Origin: an uncultured Collinsella sp.
GTDB lineage: Bacteria; Actinomycetota; Coriobacteriia; Coriobacteriales; Coriobacteriaceae
Length of the DNA: 64,000 nucleotides
NCBI GenBank assembly: GCA_959602645.1
Contig: CAUGTZ010000008.1
Span: forward strand, 45,617-109,616
Reading direction: 5' to 3'
Shown here in pieces: positions 49,774-59,632 of the stretch. How positions within the stretch are numbered: the stretch's first letter is position 1; each line of letters starts with the position of its first letter. The notes beneath the pieces were generated by a model. It was not told the DNA's origin and made no database searches. It worked only from the letters and a program-made list of their open reading frames with translations. A program made the translations under genes and the position numbers.

Positions 49774-52522
49774 AATCATCATCGCTATCTTCGGGTTCCG
49801 GCATCATGTTCTCCAGTGCCACAGAATTAAAAACGTAAGTGACTGGTCGCGTTTGCTTATCGGTGTGCGGAAAACTGATGCTCCAGCCGAAAACGCATTC
49901 CTGAGCATCCCAGCTCTTCCACCAGGAAGGAGCTTCTTTTCCGGCCTCCTTCTTTTCTTTAATTTTGATTTCTCCAAATCGCATGCAAATCGGATGCAAA
50001 ACCAGCAATGGCCGCCTCCTTATTTGACGATAATAGAGATCAGAACAGTTTTTCGCCTTGTCGCCGCTATGGTCTGCAGCATATCGTTCTTCCGCCATTT
50101 TCCTTTCTTCCGCACTTAAGCCAGCGGCCTCAACTCCACGACTGGATAAACGATGTTTCTCTCCGACAACAACGACATCATTGTTCGAAGCGCTACCGGG
50201 ATATCTTTGCTCCATGCTGACCGTTCCATCAACAGGCAAATCGATTGGATCATTTGATCGAGAGCCATGTGCCAAGAGAACGTCCCATTCCTTCAGCTCG
50301 CCATCAAGCAGCCGTTCGTTGACGTAGCTTAGGATTGGAGCTTTTTGAGACTTTGGCGAAAGGCCATCTTCATTTTCATAGGCTTCTAGAAAAGCGGTAA
50401 CAAACTTGACCGGAACCCCCTTATAAAGATATCTATAAGAGCCCCCGTCTTTGAAGTCCGCATACCCCTTTATTGCGCTAAGAAGGCCCCTGCATGCCGC
50501 CTCGTTATCGGCAACTATCTCCGCGTCCCTGTCAAATGCAATCGTTTCAACGAATCCCTCGTTTAAATCGATAGGGGCCTTTTCCTTTTGCCCGGCACCC
50601 ATCTTATTTCTCGCGGTAACGGTCAGGGCATCAGGGCTCTGGCGTATTTTCAAAACGTAATTCTTTGGAGTGCGCTTAACTTGGCGCATGCTCCTTAGTT
50701 GATCGAACAGATTCTCCGTCGAATCGGCAACGTATTTGTACCAGCCCGCCGCCTCGTCGGTCATCCATACACGACAAAGATCCTCATACTGAGGCCTATA
50801 TCCAAACCAACGAGCCATCTGCATCAGCGCATCATATGCTCTGGCGTTTCGCGAATAGTAAGAGACCGTTAACCCTTCAAGGGTTAAACCACGAGAAAGC
50901 CTATATCCGCCAACCGCGATAACTCGCTCGTTCCTGTTCTCATAGTCCAGAGCATCTCCTGAGTCTGTATTGATGCTCAGAACATGATAATCCGGGTCGT
51001 AGAGACGTGGCTGTATTTCGCTCCAGCCAAAACCGCAGCCTGCATATTCCAACTCCCAACTAGCTTTCAAATCCTTTAGGTGCGGAGAAGCCTCAAGCGC
51101 CTCCTCCGGGTTTAAGGCCCCATAGGATTTCGCCGCCGTATTCAGGTCGTTAAGGTAATCCTCAACTAGATTCCGCATGCAATTCTGCGGTTTCTTATAG
51201 GGAGATACATTGACCATCATCGTTGAATGGAAATTAGTGCCAAAACGAAGTGTCTTTATCGTCGTCGCCAATACAAAAGTACGAATTGCCGCCTTTAGAC
51301 TAAGGGGAAGCATAAAGGGCTCAAAGCTACTTTTATGTTTTGCAGGAAGGACATCGTCCGCATCGTCAATGAAACGCAAGTGCTTGTGAGTAGGCTCGTC
51401 GTAATCTCCGAATACCTTTTTGGCACCGAAGTAGTCAGAGGACTCCTCAAGCGTATAAATAAAGTTGCTCGGGAAAAGGTCCTTGCCATACTCATCGCTG
51501 TCAACGCTAGGGTCGATCAAAACGTTAGCAAATGGCGTAGCAGTGTAGCCAACATAGCAGGCCTTATTGAATAGGTTAAGCAGGTTTCTTATCTGCCCAT
51601 TGATTTTGGTCGGTTCATTCTCTCGCTTTTCGAGCTTGTATTTTCCGTTAATCGAAGCATTATCCGCTTCATCGTCAATGAGCAACAGAGGTTGATCCTG
51701 GCTATTGCTGGCATCCAGCCATTCAATTACCTGCTGGAGAGACTTACTATTCTTCTTAACAACAAACAAAAAAGGTTCGTTTGTTTGCGTCGGCTGGATG
51801 CACCTTAAAGCCTTAGCTCGTTCTGTACTAAAGTCTGCTTCTCTCGAGGTACAGGCAATTGGTCGTCGGGCTTGACTCCCCTTGCCAACGCCAACCGGTT
51901 CGACTGTGCTGTTCTCAATGTTAAAACCTGTAAAACCATCTTCAAGACGAGCTTGCGTCTGATTTCGCAGGACATTATGCACGCCGGCCATGACGATAAT
52001 GATTCGATATCCCGCGTCGGCGGCGCGGGATATCAGCCCAATATAATTTGCAGTTTTTCCCGATTGAACGGATGCGACTACGAGGCCGCGTCTTGTAAAA
52101 GAGCCGCACTCTAAAGGATTGGCCATTAAGTCAAGGATGTTGCGACTGTCCCTATCTATCGACTTAACCGCGGCGGGCGCCCATTTCTTATCGCGCACCA
52201 AGTATCGCCTATAGCGATTCCAGTAGAACCATTCGATCGAGTCTTCTGCTTCACTCAACCAGGGATGGCTATCCTCATCCTTAAACTCAAAGCCAAGCTT
52301 TTTCTTAATCGTAAGCTCGCTACAATACTTCTCAACAAGCCTACGGACGATATCATCCTTGTCGCATTGTTTAGATACAGGGAAAATTCCGGCGAATGCA
52401 GTGTAGAACTGCGAATAGGTATCCGCAACATCCGCCTCTTCGGGAACGCCGTCATCGTTCTCTAGTTTATCTCTGGCGGAGTTGTCAATGTAATTGATGA
52501 ACTGCTCTAGTGTGGCGTCCAT
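49760..52522 (-). CDS. Z1-domain endonuclease/helicase-like protein
   Basis: 920 aa. A superfamily 2-like ATPase: Walker A in VVASVQSGKTANYIGL (residues 147-162), VMAGVHNVLRNQTQARL, then LLIDDEADNASIN as Walker B. The C-terminal Z1 region contains VIAVGGYRLSRGLTLEGLTV, YYSRNARAYDALMQMARWFG and the YRPQYEDLCRVWMTDEA block. Z1 proteins are associated with restriction-like systems containing MORC ATPases and C5 methyltransferases. GAGGAG lies 6 bp before the ATG. It is probably the DNA-acting component of the cluster. Confidence 0.9.
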   Translation of the reverse strand: MDATLEQFINYIDNSARDKLENDDGVPEEADVADTYSQFYTAFAGIFPVSKQCDKDDIVRRLVEKYCSELTIKKKLGFEFKDEDSHPWLSEAEDSIEWFYWNRYRRYLVRDKKWAPAAVKSIDRDSRNILDLMANPLECGSFTRRGLVVASVQSGKTANYIGLISRAADAGYRIIIVMAGVHNVLRNQTQARLEDGFTGFNIENSTVEPVGVGKGSQARRPIACTSREADFSTERAKALRCIQPTQTNEPFLFVVKKNSKSLQQVIEWLDASNSQDQPLLLIDDEADNASINGKYKLEKRENEPTKINGQIRNLLNLFNKACYVGYTATPFANVLIDPSVDSDEYGKDLFPSNFIYTLEESSDYFGAKKVFGDYDEPTHKHLRFIDDADDVLPAKHKSSFEPFMLPLSLKAAIRTFVLATTIKTLRFGTNFHSTMMVNVSPYKKPQNCMRNLVEDYLNDLNTAAKSYGALNPEEALEASPHLKDLKASWELEYAGCGFGWSEIQPRLYDPDYHVLSINTDSGDALDYENRNERVIAVGGYRLSRGLTLEGLTVSYYSRNARAYDALMQMARWFGYRPQYEDLCRVWMTDEAAGWYKYVADSTENLFDQLRSMRQVKRTPKNYVLKIRQSPDALTVTARNKMGAGQKEKAPIDLNEGFVETIAFDRDAEIVADNEAACRGLLSAIKGYADFKDGGSYRYLYKGVPVKFVTAFLEAYENEDGLSPKSQKAPILSYVNERLLDGELKEWDVLLAHGSRSNDPIDLPVDGTVSMEQRYPGSASNNDVVVVGEKHRLSSRGVEAAGLSAEERKMAEERYAADHSGDKAKNCSDLYYRQIRRRPLLVLHPICMRFGEIKIKEKKEAGKEAPSWWKSWDAQECVFGWSISFPHTDKQTRPVTYVFNSVALENMMPEPEDSDDDYEDD

Positions 52523-52627
52523 TTAGCACTCCTCGATTCCCAAAATGGCAAGTACTTCATTCCAACGTGTGGCGAACAAGTCAACTGACCTCATAGTGGA
52601 GAGGATGTCATCCTCATCCTTCCCCAT
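52523..52627 (-). CDS. Possible 34-aa small ORF between MORC and Z1 genes
   Basis: A small frame beginning MGKDEDDILSTMRSVDLF. It starts 5 bp after the MORC-like gene stop and ends with TAA immediately before the Z1 ATG, in the same frame as Z1. It contains the Z1 ribosome site. No Shine-Dalgarno precedes it. It could be a real small component, a leader peptide, or the former N-terminus of Z1 split off by the stop codon. Confidence 0.35.
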   Translation of the reverse strand: MGKDEDDILSTMRSVDLFATRWNEVLAILGIEEC

Positions 52628-52632
52628 TTGTT

Positions 52633-53970
52633 TTAATGAGCCAAAAAAGTGAGAACAGCATTACAAAAGTCATCGTCTTTCATCTCCTCAAAGCAAACTG
52701 ACCCTTCGTTGTTCGACAGTTCGTAAAAAAGAGATTCCGTTGGGAATGACGATTCGACCAGCGAAAGAACAGTCTTGAAAGCAGCCCTCTGATCATCATC
52801 AAGAGATGAATTGAAGCTATCAAGAATTGGGTTTTTGCGATTAATGCAATAAAGGGTCTTGTCTCCAGTTTTTATCGCATTCCAAGCCGGATATACCTCA
52901 GGCCTCGTTAACCTAGCGCCGCGACGACGATAAACTCTTTTTGAAGGCGCACCAATATGAGCAATCAATTGTTTGATACTCGCCCTTACTTCTTCCGGAA
53001 GCTGAGCGGACACTTTCTTAACGTCAATTTTCCATGCTTCATCTTGGTTAACATCAATATCAATCTTCACGCGGCACAACTGGGTGAGAGCGGTTTTCTT
53101 GGCAATCCCAAACCAAGTTCCATGCAGTATCAAGCGCTTCGCGCGATAGAGAAAGACTCCCTGATTCTTTAAGTAACCGCCAGGAAGAGCAAACTTTTCA
53201 TACTCTGCATCTGAAGCATAATTTGACCTATGCGGAAGAGTAAACGCCTGCATCGTAACGCCGGGACAAACATTTTCGACAGGCGATGGTTGCGTCGCCT
53301 GATTGCTAACATTAAATGGATCGATGGGGTCAAGCGTGCGATTATTCACATTGACCTTAATGCGCTTGAGCCCACGTTCTCCCGCTAAGTAACGATGAAA
53401 TACAAGAGAGAGGTAATCTTGAGCCTCACTTATAATTCTGTCGTAATTGGCTTTTCCGGATCCATTTACCCCGGTTAGACGATCAAGTTTTTCCCATAGA
53501 ACAAGCGTACCCGTCTCGTTCATCTCTCCAATAAACGGAATGGAGTCCGTTCTTTTCTGTTCCAAAACTGTCCATTTGTTTTCACTGGCAACAAGATCGA
53601 GATCCCACGTGAAGGCATTCACTTCACCGTTTTTCTTTGACACAACCGTCAGCCTTCTGCATTGTGAAAATGAAGCGGTTTTTAACCCGAGACCAAAACG
53701 CCCGAGATCGTTCAAATTCCGCTTGCACCTCGGATCAGTGCTACCGAGCCTCATGGCATGCATTAACTCATCTCTGCCAAGCCCCTCACCGTCATCAATG
53801 ATTGCAATTCTGAAGTCATCAGAAGGAATAGCAAGGATTGAGATATTCCTTGCCCTCGCGGTAATAGAATTGTCAACAATATCAGCTAGTGCACTATTAA
53901 ACGAATACCCAATATCTCTTAGGCTTTCAATTAAAATCCTCGGTTCGGGCTCAAGCTGCATCGATTCCAT
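52633..53970 (-). CDS. MORC/Hsp90-like GHKL ATPase
   Basis: 445 aa. The GHKL ATP-binding fold is clear: N-box LADIVDNSI (Asn34), AIIDDGEGLGRDEL (G1) and DLGRFGLGLKTASFSQ (G2/lid). A transducer-like domain and a unique C-terminus follow. This is the MutL/MORC-type ATPase of bacterial restriction neighbourhoods. First gene of the leftward operon MORC, small ORF, Z1, PD-(D/E)XK, AIPR. An alternative start three codons downstream (MQLEPEPRI) is possible. Confidence 0.87.
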   Translation of the reverse strand: MESMQLEPEPRILIESLRDIGYSFNSALADIVDNSITARARNISILAIPSDDFRIAIIDDGEGLGRDELMHAMRLGSTDPRCKRNLNDLGRFGLGLKTASFSQCRRLTVVSKKNGEVNAFTWDLDLVASENKWTVLEQKRTDSIPFIGEMNETGTLVLWEKLDRLTGVNGSGKANYDRIISEAQDYLSLVFHRYLAGERGLKRIKVNVNNRTLDPIDPFNVSNQATQPSPVENVCPGVTMQAFTLPHRSNYASDAEYEKFALPGGYLKNQGVFLYRAKRLILHGTWFGIAKKTALTQLCRVKIDIDVNQDEAWKIDVKKVSAQLPEEVRASIKQLIAHIGAPSKRVYRRRGARLTRPEVYPAWNAIKTGDKTLYCINRKNPILDSFNSSLDDDQRAAFKTVLSLVESSFPTESLFYELSNNEGSVCFEEMKDDDFCNAVLTFLAH

Positions 53971-54120
53971 CCAAAGCCAATCTTACTAGCATCATAATCG
54001 ATAAGTATAGCAGCGGCCATTAATCAATTATCACTTACCGGCACCCAAATCATGCGAACGGTAGCGCTACCGGCAATAACGTGACAGTCGCAGCACGATT
54101 ATTCACGTTTCGGCTCTCAT

Positions 54121-54186
54121 TTAAAACTGCCTTGCGGCATTCCTAACAGTCATCTTCAATGCGGCAGGCGTTTTGTACTTCACCAT
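54121..54186 (-). pseudogene. AbiEii-type toxin remnant, 21 codons
   Basis: Directly after the antitoxin-like pseudogene (15-bp gap) an ATG/GTG opens MVKYKTPAALKMTVRNAARQF and stops. This is the expected N-terminus of AbiEii nucleotidyltransferase toxins, and the rest of the roughly 300-aa protein is absent. An AGAGGA site precedes it, as in intact operons. Confidence 0.7.
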
Positions 54187-54201
54187 GTCCTCTGTTTCAC
54201 A

Positions 54202-54850
54202 TTACCCGTTCAGTACCATCAGCAAAGGCATCATCAGTCCGCGCCGCTTGGCGGTTTTAGAGTTCTCCTTTACGAATTCTTTCAGCCGCTGTATATCGAG
54301 CCCTCGCCCAAGCGCATCGTTATAGGCATCGATAATTAATGAGGGGTCCTCGCAATCGAGGCAAAGATCGACAAGCGTGCGCTCGGGCTTGGTTACCGGC
54401 AGGCCGTCGAGCCAAACGATATCCCGCTCGGCAATCTCGCGCTTTACAAAAGAAAGGGAATCGTTTCTCGTATTGATGCGCATGGGCGCGGTCATCCTGT
54501 AGGGGGGACAGATGGAAATCGCCCATTTGCTGCAGGTTCGCCGCAGTCGTACCGCTCACGGCGATGCCATCCCACTGGCGTTTTCTCTCCCACGCGCACA
54601 GGGAGGGATTGGTGGGCTTCCAAAGAGCGTTGAGCTCGTCGGTGTCTCGGCGCTGCGCGCCCGACATCCGGTAGGCGCCGTGGCATATCCGCTCAAGACG
54701 CCCCACGCGGCATGAGTGCGCCAGCGCATCTCGAGAAATGTCCATGCGAGCCGCCTGAGCCGTGGTGAACACGCCCTCGCTCTCGGAAAGCTCGCTTATC
54801 GCCGTTATGTTGCTAAAGTACTTCATGTTGCATTTGTAGGATATTTTCAT
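54202..54850 (-). pseudogene. AbiEi-like antitoxin gene, frameshifted
   Basis: The first segment (54850 down to about 54508) encodes a winged-helix N-terminus: GVFTTAQAARMDISRDALAH, GRLERICHGAYRMSGA and VSGTTAANLQQMGDFHLSP. The second (to 54202), in another frame, encodes MRINTRNDSLSFVKREIAER then PVTKPERTLVDLC. Removing one C from the run of six at 54502-54507 joins them exactly (HLSPYRMTAPMRIN). So the gene is frameshifted in a homopolymer, by mutation, sequencing error or phase variation. The likely start is 54850 or 54826. Confidence 0.8.
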
Positions 54851-54993
54851 ACTTTTGCAACGTGATTTGCATAACGCACAGGCGCAGTGCCTTGCTTAAT
54901 CTGTTCCTGCCGCAGCGCTGTCGTTGAGAGGCCATCATTTTCCTCCCCTGGGACCATGCTGGCACCCCTAGCCGCTACGACCGCAGGCATGCC

Positions 54994-54999
54994 TATAAT
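54994..54999 (+). promoter_or_regulatory. Candidate -10 box
   Basis: TATAAT 35 bp upstream of the 55034 start; no good -35. Weak support. Confidence 0.35.
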
Positions 55000-55033
55000 G
55001 AGACATGTTTCCTGATGAGAAAGGAATCCAGAT

Positions 55034-55387
55034 ATGGACGAAGCCAAGCTCGCCGATTTGAACCACATCCAGGACTTTTTCAACCGTGTCGATAGCGTGC
55101 GCAACAGTGCATCCCCGACCAAAAAGTTTCATATCGATCATCCAATAGGAATAGGCGTCAAGAACTTCATTGGATGGTGCAACGATTCCTGCGAGATCGG
55201 TTCCGAAAGCAGTAATAGCGCAGACGATGCCGAGACGTTGGGCGAAGCCATAGTCGCTCTGAATCAGCTTGACAACAGTGAGCTCGCTGCAATGGAAGCC
55301 GCTCTCAGGGAAGACGTATGGGGCGATTGGTGTGGAACCGGAATGGAGACAAGCGAAGCAGGCAAAAAGACTCGGACCGACAATTAA
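55034..55387 (+). CDS. Small acidic hypothetical protein
   Basis: 117 aa, acidic (MDEAKLADLNHIQDFFNRVD). No membrane segment; Cys residues near 49, 53 and 100. AAAGGA is 8 bp upstream. No family recognised. It lies between the decayed AbiE locus and the phosphatase gene in AT-richer DNA. It could be a mobile-island cargo gene or an immunity-type protein. Confidence 0.5.
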   Translation: MDEAKLADLNHIQDFFNRVDSVRNSASPTKKFHIDHPIGIGVKNFIGWCNDSCEIGSESSNSADDAETLGEAIVALNQLDNSELAAMEAALREDVWGDWCGTGMETSEAGKKTRTDN

Positions 55388-55391
55388 CATA

Positions 55392-55541
55392 ATGAAAAAT
55401 CACCCGGAAAACGCGGCCTTCTATCTTGTGCTCAGACACCGCACCGATAAGCAAAAGCATTACCGCTTTTATTTTGACGACGATACAATTGCAGAAGTCG
55501 ATGCCTTCAAGCCCTTTACCGACAGCGCGCATGACAATTAA
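55392..55541 (+). CDS. Hypothetical 49-aa protein
   Basis: The frame at 55392-55541 encodes MKNHPENAAFYLVLRHRTDK. It starts 5 bp after the 55034 gene and has no obvious Shine-Dalgarno. Possibly a coupled small gene or a remnant. Confidence 0.35.
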   Translation: MKNHPENAAFYLVLRHRTDKQKHYRFYFDDDTIAEVDAFKPFTDSAHDN

Positions 55542-55655
55542 AATCAGCAATGGCATGTGCTCATCTCCGTGCTCGCATACCTCGATATCGCTCACGCTTT
55601 AAGCAGTGATCAGCACGAATACCATTGCCTGTATCAACATTTTAAATCGCGGGAC

Positions 55656-55838
55656 ATGGGCGATTTAAGTGCATTGCATCTACAGTTATTGTGTTCCCCT
55701 AACCAGCCTGAAAACAGGCGCATCAAGCTACAGCTTGTTAAACCGAAGACGGCCCCAAAGCCCTGGACAATAACATATCGCTCGGAAGCGATGAATGGTT
55801 GGCTTAAAGAAGCACTGCGTAGGTTGGCAGACAAATAA
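55656..55838 (+). CDS. Possible small gene, doubtful
   Basis: A 60-codon frame, MGDLSALHLQLLCSPNQPEN to TITYRSEAMNGWLKEALRRL (the frame is open from 55557). No good ribosome site. It could be the eroded 3' end of a larger gene whose 5' part is lost. Confidence 0.25.
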   Translation: MGDLSALHLQLLCSPNQPENRRIKLQLVKPKTAPKPWTITYRSEAMNGWLKEALRRLADK

Positions 55839-55850
55839 TCGCCCGCCAAC

Positions 55851-56612
55851 CTACTCCAGCCCTTGCCCGCTGTACTTCCCTGTCTCTGAGTCGTAGTTCA
55901 GCACGACGACCTCACCGTGCTGAACTACGTTCCCGTCAATGTAGAAATGGCTGGCTCCGTCATACCAGATACCGCGGTAGCCTGCGATGCCCGAAGCCGC
56001 TTCGGTATTGATGTGCCCGGCGATAACATCCAGGTAGAACTTACGCCCCACGTAATCGGGCGGCATCATGGTAAACGACTCGGCAGACGTGCCCATCTTC
56101 CAATACTCCCCGGCATCCTCTTCAATACCGGCGTGCACAAAAACCTGGCCGAAGGGGCTCTCGTAAAAATAAGGGAGCTTGCGGACCCACGCGATGATGT
56201 CCGCATGCTCGGCCTTCATGCTCTCGACCGTAAAGGCGTACGCTTCCTCGAACTCCCTGAGCCTCAACAGATGCTTAACGTGCTTGAATGCCTCGGCATC
56301 TAAGAAGCTCTTAGCCGTTGCCAGATTGCTGTCGGCAAGTATCCATGCCTGCGTGAAATTGGGATCGTTCACCTCGTCAATGTACTCAAGGAACATCTCC
56401 TCATGGTTGCCACGCAGTGCCACGACGCGATCGCCGTAACGTTTTTGCAGGTCCATGATGAGCTCAAAGACGCCAAGCGAATCGGGGCCTCGATCGCAGT
56501 AATCGCCAAGTAAGACCAGCTTGAAGTCCTGGGCATCGAGGTCGATGGTGGATAGCGATGCCTTAAAGGCGTCCAAACACCCGTGAATGTCACTCATAGC
56601 GTAGATATGCAC
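55851..56612 (-). CDS. PPP-family serine/threonine phosphatase-like protein
   Basis: 253 aa. PPP metallophosphatase motifs: SDIHGCLDA (GDxHG variant), VLLGDYCDRGPDS (GDxVDRG) and VVALRGNHEEMF (GNHE), with later His in VFVHAGIEE. The bimetal site is complete. It may dephosphorylate proteins or Ap4A; which one cannot be read. Leftward and monocistronic. Confidence 0.9.
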   Translation of the reverse strand: MHIYAMSDIHGCLDAFKASLSTIDLDAQDFKLVLLGDYCDRGPDSLGVFELIMDLQKRYGDRVVALRGNHEEMFLEYIDEVNDPNFTQAWILADSNLATAKSFLDAEAFKHVKHLLRLREFEEAYAFTVESMKAEHADIIAWVRKLPYFYESPFGQVFVHAGIEEDAGEYWKMGTSAESFTMMPPDYVGRKFYLDVIAGHINTEAASGIAGYRGIWYDGASHFYIDGNVVQHGEVVVLNYDSETGKYSGQGLE

Positions 56613-56988
56613 CTATGACCCCCTGTTTGCGTCGGGACCCCGCTCGTTTGCGCCATACGGCACGGCGACCCCTCTGATTTCGCGGGCGGCAGGCAACTTT
56701 GCCCCGTCACGCCCTTAACGTTGGTAATAAGTATATCTCGCCGTGCGGACACAAATTTACCCTTACGCCCCGGGCGCCCGGCCTGCACTTGCCTCAAAGA
56801 CTGCCTGTGCCCACACCACCCAAAAACTCATCCAACATTAATCTTGGCTCAAGAATCGCTTAATCTATAACCTGCACTATAGAGTTCGACCAAGGGCGGG
56901 CGGCACCGCGCAACGCAGGCCGACGAACGCAACGCTCGCGCCCGGGCAGGTCGCCCGGCGTCGCGCCCATCGAACGAAAGGACAGGTC
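56613..56988. other. 376-bp intergenic region
   Basis: Holds the candidate promoter for the rightward gene (TTGGCT at 56844-56849, TATAAC at 56866-56871, 16-bp spacer) and a GC-rich leader of about 110 nt that can form hairpins (CGCGCCCGGGC...GCCCGGCGTCGCGC). No gene or repeat family was recognised. Confidence 0.45.
56844..56871 (+). promoter_or_regulatory. Candidate promoter, UBA-like gene and two-component operon
   Basis: TTGGCT and TATAAC with a 16-bp spacer, about 118 bp upstream of the ATG at 56989. Both boxes have four or five consensus matches. Confidence 0.4.
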
Positions 56989-57531
56989 ATGGACGACCTC
57001 GAAAAAGTTGAAACCATCCGCACCAAGTGCAACGTGAGTTACACCGATGCCAAGGCGGCGCTCGACGCTGCCGACGGCAACGTTTTGGATGCCATCATTT
57101 GGCTCGAGTCGCAGGGCAAGACCCAGACCACGTCGGCGCATGCCGCCACCGAGTCCGCGCCAGTCGATGAGCCCTCGGCCGAGATGGTCGCCGCGCAGGC
57201 AGCCTACGAAAAGTCGAGTGAAAAGACCGACTTCTCCAAGAAGATGGACAGCGTGTGGGAGTACCTCAAAAAGCTCTTCCGCCTGAGTCTGGACACCAAG
57301 TTTATCGCCACGCGCCGCGATGCGATCATCCTCAACATCCCCATCCTGATTCCCATCGTCGCGCTGTTTGCCTGGGGCGCCACGATATGGCTGATGCTGA
57401 TTGGCCTGTTCTTTGGCATGCGCTACCGCATCGACAGCGACGGCGACGTGCCCGGCAGCATCAACAACCTTATGGATAGCGCTGCTAACGCCGCGGACGA
57501 CATCAAGCAAAATCTCAACGACGACAAGTAA
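56989..57531 (+). CDS. UBA/TS-N-like membrane protein
   Basis: 180 aa. Residues 1-45 match the EF-Ts-type UBA fold (VETIRTKCNVSYTDAKAALD then NVLDAIIWLES). A flexible Ala/Glu linker (about 45-80) follows, and two hydrophobic helices near 115-150 (IILNIPILIPIVALFAWG and WLMLIGLFFGMRY). The C-terminus is acidic. Such DUF4342-like proteins are known from Firmicutes, function unclear. AAAGGA lies 6 bp before the ATG. It precedes the two-component genes by 18 bp, so it may be part of their signalling operon. Confidence 0.75.
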   Translation: MDDLEKVETIRTKCNVSYTDAKAALDAADGNVLDAIIWLESQGKTQTTSAHAATESAPVDEPSAEMVAAQAAYEKSSEKTDFSKKMDSVWEYLKKLFRLSLDTKFIATRRDAIILNIPILIPIVALFAWGATIWLMLIGLFFGMRYRIDSDGDVPGSINNLMDSAANAADDIKQNLNDDK

Positions 57532-57549
57532 TCGCAGACGGGGGCACGC

Positions 57550-58318
<769 letters not shown>

Positions 58319-58335
<17 letters not shown>

Positions 58336-59614
58336 TGCCGAGGCCAAGCGCGTCACCTCCATCGCCCGCGCCATCAACTGGAGCTATATGTGGCGCCGCC
58401 TGATGAGCTACGTCTGGCTCGATCTGTTGCTGTTGGTTATTGCGGTGGCGATCCTCGTCTATGGATACAACCAGACGCTGCCCAACGGCGCGTTTACCGC
58501 AGGATGGATCCCCAGCGCCACCGTTCGCAGCATGTCGCTGACGCCCGCGCGCGGCTGGGACCTGACAACGCTCACCTATACCGTCGAGCTTGCGCGTACC
58601 ACCAAGACTTTCCCCCTCGCGCAGGACCTCGTCACGCTATGGCCTCTCTACCTTGTAGTTGTGGGTTGGCAGGTCATCAGCGTGCTCAACATGCTCGGCG
58701 GCGCCCGCCGCGTGCGCCGCACCATGGCGCCGCTCAACGATCTGGCCCTGCGCGTGGACGAACTCGGCCGCATGCAGCTCTCCGGCGGCAAGATGGAAAC
58801 GCTCGAGCAGGCCATCGAGCGCGCAAGCGTCGACTCGCCGAGCGTCACCACCGGCGACGCCGACCTGGCAAGCATCGAGGTCGCGCTCAACCGCCTGCTG
58901 CGCCAGATGCAAGAGGCCAAGCTGCAGCAGATGCGCTTTGTCAACGACGCGAGCCACGAGCTGCGCACGCCCATCGCGGTGATTCAGGGCTACGTGAACA
59001 TGCTCGACCGCTGGGGCAAAGACGACCCGGACGTGCTGGCAGAATCCATCGCGTCCCTCAAGGCCGAAAGCGAGCACATGCAAGAGCTCGTGGAACAGCT
59101 GCTGTTTTTGGCACGCGGCGACGCCGGACGCACGGTCCTGCGGCGTGCGAATACCAACCTGGCCGCGCTGGTCGGCGAGGTATGCGAGGAGTCACAGATG
59201 ATCGATGCCGCGCACACGTATCGACTGGCGTACGACGCTGCGCTTGTCAGCGACCCGCGCTGCGACGCGCCCGTTGACGTGGCGCTCGTGAAGCAGGCTC
59301 TGCGCGTGATCGTGCAAAACGCCGCCAAGTATTCGGACGCGGGCACGCCCATCTCGTTTGGCGTAGCGCCGGATGCGGGCGCAGGCACGATCGACATAAG
59401 TGTTGAGGACGAGGGTATCGGCATGAACCAGGAATCCGCAGCTCACGCGTTTGAACGGTTCTACCGCGCCGACAACGCACGCGATGCCGGCGCGCAGGGC
59501 TCGGGTCTGGGGCTTGCCATTGCCAAGTGGATCGTCGATAGCCATGGTGGTGTCATTGGCGTGACCTCAGTCGAGGGCGTCGGCAGCCGCTTTACGATTC
59601 GCCTGCCGCGGTAG
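58319..59614 (+). CDS. Sensor histidine kinase
   Basis: 431 aa from the ATG at 58319, inside the 3' end of the response regulator gene (17-bp overlap). Two membrane helices (about 35-57 and 110-130), a linker with a HAMP-like region, then HisKA NDASHELRTPIAVIQGYV (His near 220), N-box VIVQNAAKYS and G-boxes VEDEGIGM and GSGLGLAIAKW. It senses an unknown extracellular signal and phosphorylates the coupled regulator. Confidence 0.92.
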
Positions 59615-59632
59615 GGGCGTCTCTCACGAATC

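Noticed and set aside
54847..55390. Leftward frames antisense to the 55034 gene
   Set aside because: No ribosome site and opposite a better frame; composition suggests chance.
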